Assembly (NCBI RefSeq): GCF_900890705.1
Contig: NZ_CAAHFH010000002.1
Coordinates: 434,001 to 498,000 of the forward strand
Direction of reading: 5' to 3'
Source of the DNA: Pontiella sulfatireligans
GTDB taxonomy: Bacteria > Verrucomicrobiota > Kiritimatiellia > Kiritimatiellales > Pontiellaceae
DNA length: 64,000 nucleotides
Shown here: in pieces, positions 35,368 through 45,600 of the stretch
Layout of the letters: every line of letters begins with the position of its first letter
How positions within the stretch are numbered: position 1 is the first letter of the stretch
Position numbers and translations under genes: made by a program
Notes under the pieces: model-generated
What the model was told of the DNA's origin: nothing
Database searches by the model: none
What the model saw: only the letters and a program-made list of their open reading frames with translations

Positions 35368-36179
35368 ATTTCCTCTACTCCCTTCATCCGAGAGGCGGAC
35401 CACTTTTTTCATTATCCGCCCACACAACTGCACGCCCCATACGCACAGCAAAATATATATACGTACACCTTGCTCGGGTTTAGATTGAAGTTAAGGAAAG
35501 GGTTTAGAGAAGTTGGGGGTTTGCGCGCAGCGCTTTGGAGTGCGGAAACCACGTTACCGCTTTCCGTCTGCAAAGGCTGTTCTTGCGCAAAAGCGCTGAC
35601 GGAGTCAGCGCACTCCAAGGCGGTTGCACCGCATTTGCGACGGATGAACGGCCCGCCCGGTGGTCTCGCCCTGCCAAAGAACAATCCTGTTCATTCTGTC
35701 ATCCCGTCTAAAAAATAGCCTCTTCCGCCGAATCGGTGGGCAGGACTTTGGAGAAACAAACCTAACCACCGTATTTATAGCATGTTACGCTTGCGCTTAT
35801 GTGTGTTTTTATCGATACAGAATATTTCGCACCAGAATTCGAAGCCCGATGCCCATCAAAAGCAAGTTTTTACAGGGCAAACGAGCCATTCGCTCCTAAG
35901 CGCCTTTCCCTCGGAAAAGTTATTCACCCACCGATTCAGCGGACGACCCTGTTTTCTTTGGCTTCGTGGCTTTGTGGAAATTGTTCGCTATTCGCTCTCA
36001 ATCATGTGTGAGAAACAATACCTTTCAGATTAATCCCATATGAGTAATTGGTGCGCCAACCGGATAGGCATGCAACAATCCAGGCCGTAAGGCTGCGGGT
36101 ATAAACCACGCACACTTCCGCGCAAACTCCGCGGTTTAACCGCTTCAAGTCTGCCCGCCTAACTGCTAGCTTATCCCCC
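35368..36179. other. Gene-poor stretch before the glycosyltransferases
   Basis: No gene is evident in about 810 bp. It contains the 92-bp palindromic repeat at 35531-35622 and degenerate pieces of widespread intergenic repeats such as GGCTTCGTGGCTTTGTGG at 35960. Reading frames here run through the palindrome and are not credible. Confidence 0.6.
35531..35622. repeat. 92-bp palindromic interspersed repeat
   Basis: Outer arms CGCTTTGGAGTGCG and CGCACTCCAAGGCG are inverted, with a second inner set (GTTACCGCTTT...AAAGCGCTGACG). The TTTGGAGTGCG...CGCACTCCAA pattern is one I recall from intergenic repeats of Verrucomicrobia and relatives, where it occurs in many copies. Only one copy is present in the window. 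Confidence 0.65.
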
Positions 36180-37271
36180 ATGCATATTGTCCAAATCCTA
36201 CCCGAGCTCAACCAAGGCGGCGTCGAACGCGGCGTTGTGGATTTTAGCCGCGAGCTGGTGCGGCGCGGGCATGGTTCAACGGTCATCTCCGCCGGCGGCG
36301 AATTTGCCGCCCGAATCGAAGAAGAAGGCGGCCGCCACATTGCGCTGGACGTCTGCTCCAAGAACCCGCTGAGCTTTCCCTTGCGGGTTCTCAAGCTGCA
36401 GGCCGCTTTAGCCGAGCTAAAGCCGGACCTCCTTCATGCCCGCAGCCGGGTTCCGGCGTGGCTGGCTTGGTTTGCCAATAAAAAGCTTCGGATCCCCTTC
36501 GTCACCACCGTCCACGGCTTCAACAGCGTCAGTCGCTACAGCGAAATCATGCTGAAAGGCGAGCGCGTGATCTACGGAAGCACGGCCATCAAGGACTACA
36601 TTCTCAAAAACTATTCGATCGATGAATCCCTCTTGCGCTATGTGCCGCGCGGCATCGACATGGACTATTTCGACCCCGCCTGTGCCGACCAAGCCTTTAT
36701 CAACGGCTTTAAAAAACAGCATGGGCTCGGGGGCCGGCGCCTGGTCACCATTGTCGGCCGTATCACCGAATGGAAGGGCCACGGCAGCTTTATCCGTGCT
36801 CTGGCCGAAGTGCAGCGGCGGCACCCGGACATTGTCGGCGTGGCGGCCGGCGGCGCGTGGCATGGCAAAGACGACTATTTTGACTCGCTCAAAAAACGGG
36901 CACAGGAGCTGGGAGCGGACATCCGCTTTGTTGGCTCGCAGCCGCAGGTGCGCGAAATCTATGCCTTGAGCGACTTCATCGTTTCGGCGGCCTCGAGCAA
37001 GCCCGAAACCTTCGGACGAACCGCCGCCGAGGCGCTGGCCATGAATACGCCGGTGATCGCCAGCGCGCATGGAGGATCGCTCGACATTCTGCTCGACGGG
37101 GAAAATGGATTCTTCTTTCCGCCCGACGACCATCAAGCGATGGCCGAAAAACTGCTCGAAGCCTTAGGGTTCGGCTTTTCCAATATGCGTGAGCACATCG
37201 AAACAAATTTCAGCCTCGGCCACATGACCGACACCGAGCTGGCGGTCTACCGCGAACTGACGGATTCGTAA
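36180..37271 (+). CDS. Glycosyltransferase family 4 (WaaG-like)
   Basis: The 363-residue GT-B enzyme opens with the acceptor-site loop LPELNQGGVERGV and has the donor-binding E-x7-E pattern in KPETFGRTAAEALAMNTP. It transfers a sugar from a nucleotide-sugar donor, most likely in LPS core or surface polysaccharide assembly at the inner membrane. No Shine-Dalgarno is obvious upstream. Its 3' end overlaps the 3' end of the convergent glycosyltransferase by 25 bp. Confidence 0.88.
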   Translation: MHIVQILPELNQGGVERGVVDFSRELVRRGHGSTVISAGGEFAARIEEEGGRHIALDVCSKNPLSFPLRVLKLQAALAELKPDLLHARSRVPAWLAWFANKKLRIPFVTTVHGFNSVSRYSEIMLKGERVIYGSTAIKDYILKNYSIDESLLRYVPRGIDMDYFDPACADQAFINGFKKQHGLGGRRLVTIVGRITEWKGHGSFIRALAEVQRRHPDIVGVAAGGAWHGKDDYFDSLKKRAQELGADIRFVGSQPQVREIYALSDFIVSAASSKPETFGRTAAEALAMNTPVIASAHGGSLDILLDGENGFFFPPDDHQAMAEKLLEALGFGFSNMREHIETNFSLGHMTDTELAVYRELTDS

Positions 37272-38284
37272 AGCGCTTCGAACCGCGGAAGTACGGCGTC
37301 TTCATGGTAGGTGGTGCGATACAGCTCCAACGCCGCCGCCGCCTTTTGACGGGCGTCTTCCGGATGAGCCGCCGCCTGTCGCAGTCCAGCCACCAAGGTT
37401 TCAACCGAATCGATGTCGGCAAAATACGCGGTTTCGTCCGTCAGCACCTGGACCGGCCCCTGCGTGCGGGTCGTAACAATCGGAAGCCCGCGCGCCATGG
37501 CTTCGAGCATCACGATTCCAAACGGTTCGTCGCGCGAAGGCAGCACAAATACATCCGCTTCATCCAGCGCCTGCCCCACATCATCGATCCAAACCCCCAA
37601 GTTGACGCGGCCGGCCAGCCCCAGTTTGACGGACAGCGCCTGCAGCGCGTCCAGTTCGGGGCCCGAACCGCCAATGAGCAGTTCGGCTTCCACGCCGCCG
37701 TCGATCAGTTTTTTCAAAGCCTGAAGCAGCACGTCAAAGCCCTTTTTGTGCACGCAGCGGCCATAGGTCAGCAGCCGCAGCGGACGTGCCTCAGGAGTCC
37801 GGGCCTCCGCAACGGGCGGCACGCGGGAAAAGTTCGGAATCACCGTAACGCGGTCTTCGGGCCAATTGAGTTTTAACGCGTGCCGGCGCTGGTCCTCCGT
37901 GGTGCCGATCAGCGTATGAACATAGCGGTAGCGCTCGAGCTTTACATAGTTATGCAGTTTGGAAACCACGGGAACACCGGCCCTATGGGCGCCGCGCCCT
38001 CCATGCCACGCCGCCCGCTTGAGCTGCGTGTGCACAATCGACGGCTCGAACGCCCGAATCAGATTGGCAATCCTCCGCGGGGCCATGAAATCGTATTCGC
38101 CCCCGGCCTTGATGGTTTCGAGCGTCAAGCCCGGTACATTTTCCAAAAGCCCGCGTTTCACAAAATCGCGATGACAGATGGCCTGCACTTCGTGTCCGCG
38201 CGCCGCCAACGCCAGCGCGGTGTCCACAAACGAACGTTCGGCGCCGCCGAATCCCTTGCCCAACATAATCTGCGTAATTTTCAT
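37247..38284 (-). CDS. Glycosyltransferase family 4
   Basis: The 345-residue GT-B enzyme begins MKITQIMLGKGFGGAERS (acceptor loop), has GGSGPELDALQ and the donor motif DEPFGIVMLEAMARGLPIV. It is a second LPS or capsule sugar transferase and converges on the gene at 36180-37271. Its C-terminal segment ALELYRTTYHEDAVLPR recurs as a fragment at about 57970-58050. Confidence 0.88.
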   Translation of the reverse strand: MKITQIMLGKGFGGAERSFVDTALALAARGHEVQAICHRDFVKRGLLENVPGLTLETIKAGGEYDFMAPRRIANLIRAFEPSIVHTQLKRAAWHGGRGAHRAGVPVVSKLHNYVKLERYRYVHTLIGTTEDQRRHALKLNWPEDRVTVIPNFSRVPPVAEARTPEARPLRLLTYGRCVHKKGFDVLLQALKKLIDGGVEAELLIGGSGPELDALQALSVKLGLAGRVNLGVWIDDVGQALDEADVFVLPSRDEPFGIVMLEAMARGLPIVTTRTQGPVQVLTDETAYFADIDSVETLVAGLRQAAAHPEDARQKAAAALELYRTTYHEDAVLPRFEALYESVSSR

Positions 38285-38386
38285 AACCTAAAACCGTTGT
38301 CCTGAATAGCCCGCAACATATCGCGTTGATCAATAAAGGAGAAGGCTCTAGTTGCGTCAACTCGCAGAAAGGGAAGCAGCAAAAGG

Positions 38387-39910
38387 TTAGTTGACGCGAA
38401 ACCAGGCCAGATTCAAAGCGCGCAGCTCGGTTCCGTATTTATAGGGCGCATAAAGCATTGCAACCCCTTCAAATTCGATGGTCTCCAGGCCGGTCTGCTC
38501 CTTTGCAAATGCGAGCAGCCGACCAGGCACCTGGCGGGGCCCTGCATTCCGGCCAGCATGTTTTTCCCGCCACGCCAGCACCACCGTTTGATGGGTGCGG
38601 GGTGCGACGGGGAAATAGTCCATGTCCGCTGACAAAGCCACAACGTTACCGGGCAGATGGTGCATTAAATTTCCGGCGACGCGAACCCGGTCGGTAATCA
38701 GCAGAAAATCGCCGGTCACCGGAAACTGCTCAACGAGCTCCCGGTACGGCTCGTTGAGGCGTTTATAGTTGCCCGGCCTCGCCGCGGCAACCCGCACGCC
38801 CAAGGCCACCGGGATGGCGAGACCCACCACCAGCGAGATCGCGAGAAACAGCCGGAGCTGACGCTGCGTGACCTTGCGGCAGCGGAACAAGTAAAAGCAC
38901 AAAACCGCCGGCAAAAAAACCAGCGACGGCAGCAGCCAGCGCCCCTTAAAGTCGCCAATGCCAAAAGCAACAAACCCCAGCATCACGCATAGAAGCACGA
39001 TGAGGTAGCGACGGAACAGCTTGCCCAGCATCTGCTCGGGACCGGACAGCGCAGGCTTGCGGGGAGACGAGCGCCAAAAGACAATCGCCGCCGTCGCCAG
39101 CAAGGCCCCCGCAATGCCGGAGATCGAGCCAGCCATGTTTTTTAGGCCCTCAATCCGAATTCCGATGGCCGAGCCGTCCTCGGTCAGATCCAGCTTGTCG
39201 ATGGAATTGGCCGTTGCGTCGCCGAGGTGCTGAAACAGCCAATACCAATGCGGCGCGCAGAGCACGGCCATAACCAGCAGGGCCAACCCTGCGCGCGGAA
39301 CCCAAAAGCGCCTCCTCAGCTCCCCGATGCCCGCCGCCACAGCGAGCATGGGGACCACCAGCAGCAGGGTGTTGTATTTTGAAAGCAGACAGCTGCTGAG
39401 GGCCAGTCCAAACAGGATGAAGTCCTTCGCACCGTTGGCCTTCAACAAAATGCGGATCAATGCATAAAAAAACCACATGCCGCTAAACGCCGCGAGAACC
39501 GTATGCGTGAGGTCGCGCTGGGCCTCGAACGAAAATTCCGGCATCAGGAAAAGCATGGCCACAGCCAGAACCGCGCCAGCTGCGGGAGTGACCAGCATCC
39601 GGGTGGTTTTGTACATCAGGGCAAACAGGCCCAGAAACAGCAGGTGCTTAAACAGCGAAAGAGCCAGCACCGGACTGGGGATCAATGCAAAAAACCCTTG
39701 CTGGATCCAGTTGTACAGCGGGGGCTGCGGGCCATAACCCAACACCAGCCATTGCGACAAAAAAAGCTGCTCGGCCTCATCAAGCCCCAGCGAGTCGGAA
39801 ATCGAAACCCGCAGAACAACCTGCACGACCGCGTTCAACCCCAGCAGGATGAAAAGAACGACCGGCCAACGCGGGCCGCCGATCGATTGAACGGAGGAAT
39901 GTTCATTCAT
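38387..39910 (-). CDS. GT39/ArnT-like polyprenyl-phosphate sugar transferase
   Basis: The 507-residue integral membrane protein has about eleven helices. The first periplasmic loop contains GLDEAEQLFLSQW, with the acidic pair required in GT-C enzymes, and PQPPLYNWIQQGFF. It would transfer a sugar from undecaprenyl-phosphate to lipid A or another periplasmic acceptor. It is the last gene of the cmoA-GT2-LABN-GT39 run, 22 bp after the LABN-domain gene. It is only distantly like the ArnT at 53874. Confidence 0.82.
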   Translation of the reverse strand: MNEHSSVQSIGGPRWPVVLFILLGLNAVVQVVLRVSISDSLGLDEAEQLFLSQWLVLGYGPQPPLYNWIQQGFFALIPSPVLALSLFKHLLFLGLFALMYKTTRMLVTPAAGAVLAVAMLFLMPEFSFEAQRDLTHTVLAAFSGMWFFYALIRILLKANGAKDFILFGLALSSCLLSKYNTLLLVVPMLAVAAGIGELRRRFWVPRAGLALLVMAVLCAPHWYWLFQHLGDATANSIDKLDLTEDGSAIGIRIEGLKNMAGSISGIAGALLATAAIVFWRSSPRKPALSGPEQMLGKLFRRYLIVLLCVMLGFVAFGIGDFKGRWLLPSLVFLPAVLCFYLFRCRKVTQRQLRLFLAISLVVGLAIPVALGVRVAAARPGNYKRLNEPYRELVEQFPVTGDFLLITDRVRVAGNLMHHLPGNVVALSADMDYFPVAPRTHQTVVLAWREKHAGRNAGPRQVPGRLLAFAKEQTGLETIEFEGVAMLYAPYKYGTELRALNLAWFRVN

Positions 39911-39932
39911 ATGTTATCGCTTCCAGAGGTAT

Positions 39933-40235
39933 CTAACTTGCTTTTTTCAACTCGAGCGAGGCCAGTTTCTTTTGGTATTTGAACATAAGCGCAATGTTGC
40001 GGCTGTAGATGAACAGGCCGAAGCTTTGCCCCAGAATAAAGACCGGATCGCGCCGATGAACCGCATAGGAAAAAAGAGCCAACGCGCCCAAGATGCTTAA
40101 ATACCAAAACTGCGCAGGCACAATGGAGTTCCCCGCTTTTTCACTCGCCCACCACTGAACCAGCATTCGAAGCGAAAACATCACTTGCCCCAAAAGGCCA
40201 AGCAATACCCACGGATCAGTCAATAGTTCTATCAT
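39933..40235 (-). CDS. Lipid-A-disaccharide-synthase N-terminal-domain (LABN) membrane protein
   Basis: The 100-residue protein matches the LABN family: GQVMFSLRMLVQWWASEKAG, FWYLSILGALALFSYAV and GQSFGLFIYSRNIALM, forming three helices. These proteins often sit between a GT2 and a GT39 gene, as here, and may act with them in lipid-linked sugar transfer or flipping. Its start overlaps the GT2 stop by four bases. Confidence 0.9.
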   Translation of the reverse strand: MIELLTDPWVLLGLLGQVMFSLRMLVQWWASEKAGNSIVPAQFWYLSILGALALFSYAVHRRDPVFILGQSFGLFIYSRNIALMFKYQKKLASLELKKAS

Positions 40236-41014
40236 CTGTCTTCCTTTGCGGTGGCGCGTTCAGAAACTTCACCTTCTATTTCGGGCACATTTGTGCGTCT
40301 GGTCAACCACATGACCCCAAGCACATCCGACAACCCGTTCAGCAGCCGGTCCACCGTGCCATAGTTCGAACGGCCATGCCAGCGATCCAAGTGGTTCACT
40401 TCCATGCTTTGCACGGAGTATCCGTTGTTGCGGAAAAGAACCGGCAGGTATCGATGCATATGGTTGAAATTTGGAAGTTCGAGAAAAACCTCCCGACGGA
40501 ACATCTTAATGCCGCAGCCACTGTCCGGCGTATGGTCGCGCAGCATTTTGGCGCGAACCATAGCGGCGAAACGAGAGCTGAAGCGCCGCCATGCCGTATC
40601 TCGGCGGGACGCCCGATTCCCAATAATCATGGCCAGTGCGGGATCCGCGGCCACCTGAAAGGCTTCGAGCAGGCGGGGCAGATCGGCGGGGTCGTTTTGG
40701 CCGTCGCCGTCCAGCGTGGCAATCAGCTCCGCCCTCGCTTGCCGAACGCCGGTAACCACCGCGCGGCTTTGACCACAGGAAGTGCGGTGATGGAAAACCC
40801 GGAGAGTCGCGAATTTGGACGCTAACCGCTCCAACTCCTTGCGGCTGCTATCCGTACTGCCGTCGTTCACATAAATAATTTCATGATCGACGCGCTCCAG
40901 GCTCTTCGAAATATGTTCGATCAGCGACGCTAAATTTTTTGCTTCATTGTGAACCGGCACCACAACCGAAAGCGTCGGACAAGATGAATCCCGCATGACC
41001 CGCGTTGACTTCAT
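40232..41014 (-). CDS. Glycosyltransferase family 2 (polyprenyl-phosphate sugar transferase-like)
   Basis: The 260-residue GT-A enzyme has VVVPVHNEAKNL, the DGST loop (VNDGSTDSS) and the metal-binding DGDGQNDPADLP. It is like dolichol-phosphate mannose synthase and ArnC and would make an undecaprenyl-phosphate sugar for the GT39 enzyme. It lies in an operon with LABN (4-bp overlap) and starts 13 bp after the cmoA stop. It has no C-terminal helices. Confidence 0.88.
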   Translation of the reverse strand: MKSTRVMRDSSCPTLSVVVPVHNEAKNLASLIEHISKSLERVDHEIIYVNDGSTDSSRKELERLASKFATLRVFHHRTSCGQSRAVVTGVRQARAELIATLDGDGQNDPADLPRLLEAFQVAADPALAMIIGNRASRRDTAWRRFSSRFAAMVRAKMLRDHTPDSGCGIKMFRREVFLELPNFNHMHRYLPVLFRNNGYSVQSMEVNHLDRWHGRSNYGTVDRLLNGLSDVLGVMWLTRRTNVPEIEGEVSERATAKEDR

Positions 41015-41027
41015 AAATTACCCGCTC

Positions 41028-41777
41028 CTACTTGACCGCAATAATGCCGCAAAAGTTATACCACCTGAAATATTCCTCCACATAGCGGAAGCCTGTTTCC
41101 TTTAGCAAATGGATGTTTTCTTCGCTGCGGTAGGGAATCAACACGTTCTCCAGCGCCTCGCGCTTCTTGGAGATTTCAATCTCGGAATACCCTTTCCGCC
41201 GCTTGTATTCATAGTAGTGCTCGATAAACAGCCGATTAAAGTCGGTATGCTCGCAAGTCAGCTTTTCCACTATAATCAAGCACCCGTTTTCGTTCAGCCC
41301 GTTATAAAGCGTCTTCATCACCTGGTCGCGGTAAAGCGGCCGCACAAACTGCAGCGTCAGGAGCATCGTGACCACGCTGGCGTTTTCAACCACCATTCCT
41401 TTGTGCACATCAACCGCCTGCAATTCGATCGCACGCCGGGTGCCGGACTGGGCGATTTTTCCCTTGGCCTTGAGCAGCATCTCCTCGGAATTGTCGATGC
41501 CGAAAAAGCGTACGGAAGGATCCAGCTTTTCATCCAGCGCCAGCAGCGTGGTGGCGGTGGAGCAGCCAATATCGTACAGGTTGCTGCCGGGCTCGGCGAA
41601 ATCGGCCGCCAGTTCGCAGCTCATGCGCTGGATTTCATCATAAAAAGGAACCGACCGGCTGACCATGTCGTCAAACACGCTGGCCACTTTTTGATCGAAT
41701 GAAAAATCGGCAATCTGGGAAGCGGCGTCATCAAACACGCGGTCAGTGCTCCCTTCACTCTTTTCTTTATTCAACAT
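41028..41777 (-). CDS. cmoA: Carboxy-S-adenosyl-L-methionine synthase
   Basis: The 249-residue methyltransferase-fold protein matches Cmo[21 protein letters not shown] followed by PFYDEIQRM, and the SAM site [16 protein letters not shown]. It makes carboxy-SAM from SAM and prephenate for wobble-uridine modification of tRNA. Its partner CmoB is not in the window. It is the first gene in a run of glycosyltransferase genes, 13 bp ahead of the GT2 gene, and may only share their promoter. Confidence 0.92.
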   Translation of the reverse strand: MLNKEKSEGSTDRVFDDAASQIADFSFDQKVASVFDDMVSRSVPFYDEIQRMSCELAADFAEPGSNLYDIGCSTATTLLALDEKLDPSVRFFGIDNSEEMLLKAKGKIAQSGTRRAIELQAVDVHKGMVVENASVVTMLLTLQFVRPLYRDQVMKTLYNGLNENGCLIIVEKLTCEHTDFNRLFIEHYYEYKRRKGYSEIEISKKREALENVLIPYRSEENIHLLKETGFRYVEEYFRWYNFCGIIAVK

Positions 41778-42028
41778 GGCTATGGCTTCCTATACGTTTA
41801 ACACGGCGCTGCGCGGCATGTGCGGCACTCTATCCAGCCTTTTCAAATGATTTGCTGGGCAGGCATGGAAAGTAACTAATCGATCCGTTCGAATCAATGG
41901 ACGATAAATAACCAATTGGTCATCAGCCCCGCCCCTCCCGCGCATGATGCGGCAAAGGTAAAGCATGACTAAATGGTTATGATTGCTTCATTGGAACGCA
42001 GTCCGCCAGCCTCTAAACATTGCTTTCT

Positions 42029-42187
42029 ATGAAGTCCATGCTGCGAACCAAACTGCTTTCAACGGCCCTGCTGCTTGCCGCGACGGCCGCACTCCTTCTG
42101 GCGGGATTGCGCGAAACACCGCTGGCCAACGACCGGGCGCACCGGGCCAACGTCACCGGCGAACGCTGCTACACCCTCCAGCAATAA
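42029..42187 (+). CDS. Possible 52-residue membrane or secreted peptide
   Basis: The frame starts MKSMLRTKLLSTALLL, continues with a hydrophobic Ala/Leu helix to about residue 28, and ends GERCYTLQQ. It has a signal-anchor-like profile and a GC-rich codon pattern, but no Shine-Dalgarno is visible, and it lies between a glycosyltransferase cluster and repeat-rich DNA. It may be a small protein or the decayed 5' end of a lost gene. Confidence 0.3.
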   Translation: MKSMLRTKLLSTALLLAATAALLLAGLRETPLANDRAHRANVTGERCYTLQQ

Positions 42188-42277
42188 ACAGTTTCAGCGC
42201 GCTTCAATGAATACGAAACTACGCTGAAGTAACCACGGCACCCAAGTCATACCATTATCAGTTTTACGATTTAGAGA

Positions 42278-42321
42278 GCAGGCGGGACGCCTGCGATACG
42301 TACCGCAGGCGTCCCGCCTGC
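42278..42321. repeat. Perfect 18-bp-arm palindrome
   Basis: GCAGGCGGGACGCCTGCG and its exact inverse flank the 8-bp loop ATACGTAC. Each arm also contains its own inner palindrome (GCAGGCG...CGCCTGC), so several foldings are possible. No T-run follows; it looks like a REP or MITE-type element. Confidence 0.85.
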
Positions 42322-42555
42322 CTTACTATCCGCCGATTTCTTGTTTTTCGTCACACGTTTTTTGAACACCAAGTTCATGGCGCGTCACAGCCGCAACCAA
42401 AGGGTTTAACCAACGAATGAATAAAATCTACGAATGGATTTCCTGCCCTTATTTTGGATTCGTAGTTTTCATTAATTCGCTGGTCATCTCTCGCGCAGCC
42501 CTTCGCTGTAAAACGCGCGTGACGAAAAACAAGAAATCGGCGGATAGCAGGGCAA
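42318..42555. repeat. 238-bp near-continuous inverted repeat
   Basis: The left arm (42328-42361) and right arm (42510-42545) match inversely over ATCCGCCGATTTCTTGTTTT and beyond, with a 27-bp perfect core. The outer flanks (CCTTACTATCC and GGATAGCAGGG) and the interior (ACCAACGAATGAATAAAATC and ATTCGTAGTTTTCATTAATT) also pair imperfectly. The whole block could fold back on itself. It has no coding content I can see. Confidence 0.8.
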
Positions 42556-42693
42556 AAGGCGCAACGGAAAGCGCTTCCGTCTTCGCGACCTTTGCGTTCT
42601 TCTGTCAAAGAGATCCGTGTCCATCCGCGTTCATCCGCGGTTCAATTTTGGTTGCGGCTATGCCGCGCTGGGTATTCCGTGGTTCAACAACAT

Positions 42694-45600
42694 CTAGCCC
42701 CTGGGCTTGAAAGAGACGAGCAGGTGGTAGAAGACCGGCGTGGCGATGAGCGAGAGAAGGACGGAGGTCGTCAGCGCGCCCATCACGGCGACGGCGAGCG
42801 GCCGGAGCATGTCGGCGCCCGAACCCATGCCGTAGGCGATCGGCAGCATGCCGAGCAACGTCGTCAGCGAGGTCATCAGCACCGGACGCAGCCGGCGACG
42901 GCCGGAGTGGACCAGCGCCTCGGTCAGCGGCTGCCCGCCTTCCACGAGGTGGTCGACCATGTCGAGCATCAGGATGCCGTTCTTGGCCACGATGCCGATG
43001 CCGATGATCGCGCCGAGGAACGAGACAATGTTGAGCGAAATGCCGGTCAGCAAAAGGGCGGCAACGGTTCCGAAGAGCGCCAGCAGGGCGCCGAGCATAA
43101 TGGCGACCGGTGCGGCAAAGTTGCGGAACTCGAAGAGCAGCACGGTAAAGACCAGCACAATGGCCATGGCCAGCACGGCGAGCAGGTTGCGGAAGGCCTC
43201 CTGTTGCTGGAGGTAGAGCCCGCCGATTTCAAAGCTGCCGGCGGGCAGCTCGGGATCCTGCCGCAGCTTCGCGATAATATCGTGGACGGCGCTGCCCATG
43301 TCGCGCCCTTCGAGGCGGGCGGTAACGGAGACGCTTTGCTTCATGTTGTCGCGATGCAGCTCGATCTGGCCGGGCGCAATCACAAGATCGGCCACCTGCG
43401 AAAGCTTGACGATTTCTCCGTCCGGCGTGCGCAGTGGAAGTTCGCGCAGCTCGGCCATGGTGGCGAGTTTACGTGCGTCGGCCGTGATGCGGATATCGAC
43501 CACGCGGTCGCCTTCGAGGATGGCGGTGGCGGTGGTGCCGATCATGGCGGCCCTAAGCGTGGCGGCCACGGCGGTGGTGTCGAGCCCGTAGCGGCGGGCA
43601 TCGGCCTCGCGCATGCGGAAGCTGATGTCGTTGCCGGTGTAGACCAGCCCGTTGAACGTGTCCACGATGCCGGGAATGGCCTGGATCATCTCCTCGACCT
43701 GCGGCGCCTTGCGCTTGAGGAAATCGACGTCGGTGGAAAAGAGGCGGATCTCGATCGGGTCGGGCGCCCAGGCGAGGTCGCCGATCAGGTCGCCGAGCAC
43801 GGTCGGGAATTCCCATTCGACGAGCGGCGCGACGGTGTTGAATTTGCGGCGCAGTTCCGACATAACCTCGTCCGTTGCGCGTTCCCGGTCGTTTTTGAGT
43901 TTGACCAGAAAGTCGCCGGTATGCGGCTCGGCCACGGCCAGCGCGAGGCGCGCGCCGGTGCGCCGGGAATAGCTTTCGACCTCCGGGAGAGAAACAAGGA
44001 TTTCCTCGGCCTTCATCAGCTCGCGGTTGGTTTCCTTGAGGCTGGTGCCCGGCGGCGCAACATAGTCGATCACAAAGCCGCCTTCGTCCATGGGCGGCAG
44101 GAATTCGCTGCCGAGGCGCGGATAGAGCGCGATGCCCGCCGCGACGAGCAGCAGGCAGAACCCAACGGTGAGGCCGCGGTGGCCGAGGGCGCCGCGCACG
44201 GCCTTTTCATAGCCGCGGATGATGGCGCGCAGCACCGGCCCGCCGGCCTCTTCGCCGTCCGTTTCTTTTGCGCGGATGATCCAGGCGCCGACGGACGGAA
44301 TCAGCGTAACCGCCAGCACCAGCGAGGTCAGCAGCGACACCACCATCGTGATTGCCAGCGACCGGAAAAACACGCCGGTAATGCCGTCGAGAAACGCCAG
44401 CGGAATAAACACCACCACCGGCGTCAGCGTGGAGGCCAGCAGCGGTTTCGAGATTTCGCCGATCGTCTGCTTGACCGCTTCAAGCCGCTTCATGCCCCGG
44501 CTGATATGGGTGGCGATCGCCTCCACCACCACAATGGAGTCGTCGATAATCGCGCCGATGGCCGCGGCGATGCCGCCGAGCGTCATCATGTTGAAGCTCA
44601 TGCCGCCGAGCTTCAGCACCAGCAGGGTGATCAGCACCGAGATCGGAATCACCAGAATGGCGACAAACGTGGTGCCCACCTGTTTTAGAAACAGATACAG
44701 CACCACCGTGGAGAGAAAGATGCCCAGCAGCAGCGCTTCCCAGGTGCTGCGGACGGACTCCTTCACGATCTCCGACTGGTCGTAGAAGAAGGCCAGTTTC
44801 ATATCGGGCGGCAGTTCGGTGCCGAGCTCCTTGAGCTGCCGTTTGAGCTCGCGTGCAATATCGAGCGTGCTGCCGTCGGGCTGGCTGCGGATGTTGAGCA
44901 GCACGGCATTCTGCCCGTCGGCCGTCACAAGGTTGTAGACCGGTTCCGGGCCGCGCGCCACCGTGCCGATGTCGGCGATGCGCAACGGATGCCCGTCCGG
45001 CGTCTGCAACACAAAGTCTTCCAGCGCCTCGGGCGAAGCAATCCGGCCGTCGAGCACCGTGAGGTAGAGCGCATGGTTTTCTTCGTGCATGCCCGCCGGG
45101 GTGATCAAGTTGTTTTGTTCCAGCGCATCGGCGATATCCTGCATCGTCAGGCCGAACGATTTGAGACGGACCGGATCGACCGTGATGTGGTATTCGGCGG
45201 CGCGCCCGCCGACGAGATCCACGCGCGCCACGCCCGGGATGCCGAGGAAGCGCGGCTTGAGGTCGTAGCGGGCGGTTTCCGAGAGCTGCACGAGGTCGCG
45301 CGTATCGCTCGTCAGGCTGACGCCAAGGATAGGGAACGAAGAGAAGGTCATGCGGTAGACGCTGGTTTCCGCCTCCGCCGGCAGGCTGCCGCGAATCTGC
45401 GAGAGGCGGCCGAGCACAAACAGCTCCGCCTGCTTCATGTCCGTCTTCCAATCAAAGTAGACGCTGATCTCCGCCGCGCCGCGCCCGGTGGAGGAGCGCA
45501 CGCGCTCCGCGCCGGGGATATCCTTCATCACCTCTTCGATGGGACGCGTGATGCGCGCCATCATTTCGTCGCCCGGCATCACGCCGCTGTCGATCAGAAT

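Noticed and set aside
42592..44688. Long open frame antisense to the RND permease gene
   Set aside because: It is an antisense shadow in high-GC DNA; the minus-strand frame has full RND homology and this one has a low-complexity His/Gly/Arg-rich product with no domain.
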